This document shows positions 36,398 to 40,507 of a stretch of DNA of 40,507 bases, in pieces. The notes beneath the pieces are model-generated. The model worked only from the letters and a program-made list of their open reading frames with translations, was not told where the DNA came from and searched no databases. The stretch comes from Desulfurivibrionaceae bacterium (lineage in GTDB: Bacteria; Desulfobacterota; Desulfobulbia; Desulfobulbales; UBA5123). The stretch is taken from assembly GCA_030145325.1 (NCBI GenBank), contig JAQYVW010000023.1, forward strand, positions 1-40,507, given 5' to 3'. The position numbers and the translations under genes were made by a program. Numbering within the stretch: the first letter of the stretch is position 1; the number at the start of each line of letters is the position of its first letter.

Positions 36398-36497
36398 AAT
36401 TGGTTTGCCTCCCACAAGCTTCAGCACAGCCCACAAGGCACCGCCTCCCCAGCACAACCACCTGGATTAACTGATTAAAAAACATTTTATTAGCCAT

Positions 36498-36513
36498 TGG
36501 CACCCCCCTTGCT
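36498..36513 (+). promoter_or_regulatory. Sigma-54 (-24/-12) promoter of nifH
   Basis: TGGCAC-CCCCC-TTGCT has the exact GG-N10-GC spacing (GG 36499-36500, GC 36511-36512). Transcription would start near 36524, about 90 nt before nifH. Eleven of its 16 bases are the same conserved TGGCAC/TTGCT blocks as at the glnK promoter. Confidence 0.9.
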
Positions 36514-36517
36514 CTAG

Positions 36518-37441
<924 letters not shown>

Positions 37442-37443
37442 CC

Positions 37444-37555
37444 TTAGCGGTTAGTGGTTAGCAGTTAGCAGTTAGCTGTTAGCTGTTAGCCGTTAGCCGT
37501 TAGCCGTTAGCTAATAGCTAATAGCCAATAGCCAATAGCCGTTAGCCGTTAGCTA
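37444..37555 (+). repeat. Heptanucleotide tandem repeat, 16 units (consensus WTAGCNR)
   Basis: Sixteen exact-length 7-bp units run between nifH and nifI1. Variation is confined to the first and last bases of the unit (for example TTAGCAG, TTAGCTG, TTAGCCG, ATAGCCA), and neighbouring units are alike, as expected from local duplication. The same family follows nifI2 and the glutamate synthase subunit at 4206. Confidence 0.95.
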
Positions 37556-37611
37556 CAAGCAAACAAGCGCCAAACAACCTAACAGACAAAAACGAAACTG
37601 GAGAACAAACC

Positions 37612-37962
37612 ATGTTGACTATGATCAGAGCAATCGTCAGGCCGGAAAAATCGGACGCCGTCCTCGCCGCCCTCATGGACGCAGGCTTTCCCGCAGTAAC
37701 CAAATACTCGGTGGCCGGACGCGGCAAGCAACGCGGCATCAAGATCGGCGAAGTTACCTACGACGAAATCCCCAAGACCATGCTGGTAAGTGTGATCAAG
37801 GCTGAAGATAAAGATTTTGTTATTGAAACGATCATGACCACCGCTCGCACCGAAGGAAAAGGCGCCTTCGGCGACGGCAAGATATTTGTCACCGACGTTG
37901 AGGAATCCTACACCATCAGTTCCGGCGTCAAGGAGAATGGCGAGGAAGCCAAGGAGGCGTAA
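37612..37962 (+). CDS. nifI1: Nitrogenase PII-like regulator NifI1
   Basis: A 116-residue PII-family protein, starting MLTMIRAIVRPEK. It has the PII core (KIGEVTYDEIPK, then TTARTEGKGAFGDGKIFV) but lacks the uridylylated Tyr51 of GlnB/GlnK. With NifI2 it binds and inhibits NifDK when 2-oxoglutarate is low. Position between nifH and nifD is the hallmark of this post-translational switch in methanogens, clostridia and Desulfobacterota. Only 2 nt separate it from nifI2. Confidence 0.93.
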   Translation: MLTMIRAIVRPEKSDAVLAALMDAGFPAVTKYSVAGRGKQRGIKIGEVTYDEIPKTMLVSVIKAEDKDFVIETIMTTARTEGKGAFGDGKIFVTDVEESYTISSGVKENGEEAKEA

Positions 37963-37964
37963 TC

Positions 37965-38339
37965 ATGAAAGAAGTAATCGCCGTTGTGCGCATGAATATG
38001 ATGAACCAGACAAAAAAAGCCCTTACTGACGCCGGTATCGATGCCTTCTTTGCCCATGAGGCCCAGGGACGCGGCCTAGGCTTTGCCAACCCCGCCATCC
38101 TGGAAGGAGTTGAGCAAGGCTTCGAAGAGGCAGCTGCTCTACTGGGCGAAAAGGGCAAACTGTACCCGAAACGAATGCTGACTGCGGTGGTCAAAGACGA
38201 TCAGGTTCCCGCTGTGGTGCAAGCCATCATCGCTACCAACAAGACCGGTAAGCCCGGCGACGGCAAGATCTTTGTCCTGCCCATGGGCGACGCCGTCCGC
38301 GTTCGCACCGACGAACGGGGCGAGAAAGCAATCGCCTGA
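37965..38339 (+). CDS. nifI2: Nitrogenase PII-like regulator NifI2
   Basis: A 124-residue PII-family protein. It has the NifI2-type T-loop region (GRGLGFANPAILEG, longer than in GlnK) and the conserved NKTGKPGDGKIFVLP and VRVRTDERGEKAI ends. It forms the 2-oxoglutarate and ATP-responsive complex with NifI1. AAGGAGGCGTAATC precedes ATG 37965. An eight-unit heptamer array follows. Confidence 0.93.
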   Translation: MKEVIAVVRMNMMNQTKKALTDAGIDAFFAHEAQGRGLGFANPAILEGVEQGFEEAAALLGEKGKLYPKRMLTAVVKDDQVPAVVQAIIATNKTGKPGDGKIFVLPMGDAVRVRTDERGEKAIA

Positions 38340-38341
38340 TT

Positions 38342-38397
38342 TCAGCAGTTAGCTATTAGCTGTTAGCTGTTAGCCAACAGCCAAAAGCCAAAAGCCA
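38342..38397 (+). repeat. Heptanucleotide tandem repeat, 8 units, between nifI2 and nifD
   Basis: Eight 7-bp units start just after the nifI2 stop (for example TTAGCTA, TTAGCTG, TTAGCCA, AAAGCCA), grading from TTAGCTG-like to AAAGCCA-like. The nifD ribosome site AGGAGAA follows at once. Confidence 0.9.
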
Positions 38398-38418
38398 CAC
38401 CCACAGGAGAACAGACCA

Positions 38419-40056
38419 ATGGCAACAACCACAAAAAAAATGGTGCAGTGGGACCCCACCGACATCAAGGCGGAATTGCTCAAGAAATATCCGCCCAAGG
38501 TGGCCCGTAGACGTGCCAAGCAGATAATGATTAATGAGGCTCTGGAAAACGAGACCCCGGAAATCACCGCCAACGTGCGGACCATTCCCGGCATCATCAC
38601 CATGCGCGGCTGTACCTATGCCGGTTGCAAGGGTGTTATCCTCGGCCCCACCCGCGATATCGTTAATATCACCCACGGCCCCATCGGCTGCGGCTTTTAC
38701 TCCTGGCTCACCCGCCGCAACCAGACCGATGCCGGCCCGGACGGCGATAACTACATGCCATACTGCTTTTCCACCGACATGCAGGATCAGGACATCATCT
38801 TCGGTGGTGAAAAGAAGCTCCGGCAGGCGATCCAGGAAGCGTATGACCTCTTCCATCCCAAATCCATCGCCGTCTTCGCCACCTGCCCGGTGGGTTTGAT
38901 AGGTGACGACATCCATACCGTCACCGCGCAAATGAAAGAAGAACTGGGCGACTGCAATGTCTACGCTTTCTCTTGCGAGGGGTATAAAGGCGTCTCCCAG
39001 TCGGCTGGTCATCATATCGCCAACAACCAGGTTTTTAAACATCTGGTGGGATTGAACGACGAAGAGAAGGAAGGCAAGTTCAAGATCAACCTGCTGGGCG
39101 AGTACAACATCGGCGGCGATGGTTTCGAGATCGACCGGATCTTTAAGAAATGCGGGATCACCAACATCTCCACTTTCTCCGGCAACTCTACCTACGACCA
39201 GTTCTGTTCAGCGCACACCGCCGACCTGAATGCGGTTATGTGCCATCGCTCCATCAACTACGTGGCGGACATGCTGGAAGAGAAATTCGGCATCCCATGG
39301 ATCAAGGTTAACTTCATCGGCGCCGAAGCCACTGCCAAATCATTGCGCAAGATCGCCGAGTACTTCGGTGACAAAGACCTGATCAAGACCGTTGAGAAGG
39401 TCATTGCCGAGGAAATGCCGGCGGTGGAAAAAATCGCCAACGACGTCAAGACCCGCACCGATGGCAAGACGGCCATGATGTTTGTCGGCGGCTCGCGCGC
39501 CCATCATTACAATGAACTCTTCATGGAAATGGGGATGAAGACCATCTCCGCCGGTTACGAATTCGGTCATCGCGACGATTACGAAGGCCGCCAGGTCATC
39601 CCGCATCTGAAGCTTGATGCTGATAGCCGGAACATTGAAGAACTGACGGTGGAGGCTGACCCCACCCGCTTCAAGCCCCGGAAGACCGAAAAAGAAATGG
39701 CCAAGCTCGAAAAAGCCGGTTTCCAATTCAAACATTATGACGGCCTGAACCCGGATCTAGACAAGGGAACTTTGGTTATTGACGATCTCAATCAGTACGA
39801 AGCCGAAAAGCTGGTGGAACTGATGAAGCCGGATATCTTTTGCGCCGGCATCAAAGAGAAATTCTCCATCCAGAAGCTCGGTGTACCCATGAAACAGCTG
39901 CACAGTTATGACTCCGGCGGCCCGTATGCCGGTTTCCAGGGCGCGATCAACTTCTATGAAGAGATCGATCGTCTGGTTGGCAGCAAGGTGTGGAGTTACA
40001 TGAAAGCTCCTTGGCAGACTGATCCGAAGCTTTCAGCCACCTTCGTCGGGGAGTAG
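38419..40056 (+). CDS. nifD: Nitrogenase molybdenum-iron protein alpha chain
   Basis: A 545-residue NifD. P-cluster cysteines are in RGCTYAGCKGV, GPIGCGF and ATCPVGLIGDDI. The FeMo-co ligand Cys falls at residue 275 (LNAVMCHRSINYV), and the His ligand is in LHSYDSGGPYAGF near residue 495. The protein is about 50 residues longer than A. vinelandii NifD because of an insertion around residues 400-450 (rich in Lys, Glu and Phe), as in clostridial and other group II-type enzymes. It carries the N2-reduction site. Where most NifDs read DYSGPY, this one has DSGGPY. Confidence 0.96.
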   Translation: MATTTKKMVQWDPTDIKAELLKKYPPKVARRRAKQIMINEALENETPEITANVRTIPGIITMRGCTYAGCKGVILGPTRDIVNITHGPIGCGFYSWLTRRNQTDAGPDGDNYMPYCFSTDMQDQDIIFGGEKKLRQAIQEAYDLFHPKSIAVFATCPVGLIGDDIHTVTAQMKEELGDCNVYAFSCEGYKGVSQSAGHHIANNQVFKHLVGLNDEEKEGKFKINLLGEYNIGGDGFEIDRIFKKCGITNISTFSGNSTYDQFCSAHTADLNAVMCHRSINYVADMLEEKFGIPWIKVNFIGAEATAKSLRKIAEYFGDKDLIKTVEKVIAEEMPAVEKIANDVKTRTDGKTAMMFVGGSRAHHYNELFMEMGMKTISAGYEFGHRDDYEGRQVIPHLKLDADSRNIEELTVEADPTRFKPRKTEKEMAKLEKAGFQFKHYDGLNPDLDKGTLVIDDLNQYEAEKLVELMKPDIFCAGIKEKFSIQKLGVPMKQLHSYDSGGPYAGFQGAINFYEEIDRLVGSKVWSYMKAPWQTDPKLSATFVGE

Positions 40057-40096
40057 AAGAAAAACTTCGAGCAGCACCGAATCTACGGCGTTATCA

Positions 40097-40145
40097 GGCA
40101 GCTCGCATAACAGCGAAGCGGTGTCTGCTGCTATAGCGAGCTGCC
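40097..40145 (+). repeat. Long hairpin in the nifD downstream spacer
   Basis: GGCAGCTCGC (40097-40106) and GCGAGCTGCC (40136-40145) pair perfectly, and the inner ATAACAGC pairs with GCTGCTAT apart from one mismatch and a bulged A. It begins 41 nt after the nifD stop and could attenuate, or protect the 3' end of, nifHI1I2D messages. Confidence 0.65.
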
Positions 40146-40372
40146 CTCTGCCTTGTATCTCCGGCACTGCGCGAAGTTTTAGGGTTGTTTTTTGATTAAG
40201 ATCAACTTCCGATGGCCTTCCCCCCATTGGCTCGCCGCCGAGTAGCGGAGATGCTGCCGGAATAGCGTTAAAAACTGTCTGAGCGAAGCGAGTTTTTTTA
40301 ACGCCCGGCAGCATTGAGCAACGCAGGGAACCCGCCGCAGGCGGGCAAGAGACAGGGGTGTCCTTTCTTTTG

Positions 40373-40406
40373 GTTCGTTTTCTTTGGACAAGCAAAGAAA
40401 ATGAAC
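40373..40406. repeat. Inverted repeat GTTCGTTTTCTTTG-N6-CAAAGAAAATGAAC
   Basis: 14-bp arms match at 13 positions around GACAAG. This hairpin is the recognisable end of a dispersed non-coding repeat common in Proteobacteria. Confidence 0.6.
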
Positions 40407-40486
40407 AAGAACATTAATTTCAACCCAAACGGAACCAACAATATCTACACAACAACCTGCCACCACAGGCTTAAGAGGTAATACCA

Positions 40487-40507
40487 ATGCTACTACGACA
40501 CACACCA
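40487..40507 (+). CDS. nifK: Start of the next nif gene, probably nifK (3' partial)
   Basis: ATG 40487 after AAGAGGTAATACC opens a frame reading MLLRHTP to the window edge. NifK chains of this type begin in a similar way, and nifK is expected after nifD. Seven codons are too few for proof. Confidence 0.55.

Larger units (their letters stand above)
40057..40486. other. Structured spacer between nifD and the next nif gene
   Basis: About 430 bp with several hairpins instead of the usual short nifD-nifK gap. They are: 40097-40145 (GGCAGCTCGC/GCGAGCTGCC arms with a mostly paired inner stem), about 40250-40317 (CTGCCGG and CGTTAAAAA arms with their complements), 40331-40345 (CCCGCC-GCA-GGCGGG) and 40373-40406 (13 of 14 bp). 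The right half resembles an interspersed repeat found near TTTCTTTGGACAAGCAAAGAAA-type hairpins in many Proteobacteria. Confidence 0.6.

Noticed and set aside
37444-38397. Heptamer arrays as a CRISPR array
   Set aside because: Units are 7 bp, contiguous and without spacers; no cas genes are present.

Overview
The window looks like chromosome of an anaerobic Desulfobacterota (deltaproteobacterial) bacterium, most likely a Desulfobulbales-type sulfate or sulfur metaboliser. That is an inference from gene content: a split archaeal-type glutamate synthase, a nifH-nifI1-nifI2-nifD operon, in-frame UGA (selenocysteine) codons with bacterial SECIS-like hairpins next to selD, and the carboxyspermidine route to polyamines. 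No 16S or other phylogenetic marker is present.

Layout. 1-331: the 3' end of a RAYT-like transposase. 406-1173 (minus): a TlpA-type thioredoxin and a MerT-like membrane selenoprotein. 1457-6220 (plus): three-gene glutamate synthase (GATase, ferredoxin/FMN synthase, and GXGXG plus GltD-like plus ferredoxin). 6520-7855: a PAP2 protein and a TPR protein. 8642-13805: a complete arginine-to-spermidine operon (speA, carboxynorspermidine synthase, nspC, speB). 13905-18538: Dus, an unknown helical protein, a NERD membrane protein, a small unknown protein and a DksA/TraR protein. 19310-24437: glnK-amt, followed by an unusual trio (class I glutamine amidotransferase, unknown protein, NifV-like homocitrate synthase). 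24406-30904 (minus): a selenium/arsenic/sulfur block with LMW arsenate reductase, TauE-type exporter, Sec-containing SelD, DsrE-like protein, a UGA-containing winged-helix candidate selenoprotein, two ArsR regulators, ArsP-like permease, mini-thioredoxin and a DUF2703-like protein. 31288-34078 (minus): a chemoreceptor and CheW. 34410-36032 (minus): nifA, divergent from nifH-nifI1-nifI2-nifD and the first codons of a probable nifK at the right edge.

How it fits together. NifA and sigma-54 are expected to switch on nifH (a TGT-N10-ACA site and a -24/-12 promoter are visible), and glnK-amt has an almost identical -24/-12 core. GlnK/Amt sense and import ammonium, NifI1/NifI2 regulate nitrogenase after translation, NifV supplies homocitrate for FeMo-co, and the glutamate synthase assimilates the fixed nitrogen. 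Three gaps inside these plus-strand nitrogen operons carry the same heptanucleotide tandem repeat. The block at 24-31 kb is a second theme: SelD makes selenophosphate, and three genes in the window, SelD included, appear to use it through UGA recoding.

The observations most worth checking are the UGA-containing protein at 27379-27828, the Cys-Sec pair replacing the vicinal cysteines of a MerT-like protein, the glutamate synthase subunit that lacks an NAD(P)H-binding domain, the amidotransferase/unknown/NifV trio, and the heptamer arrays. No tRNA, rRNA or CRISPR array was recognised.
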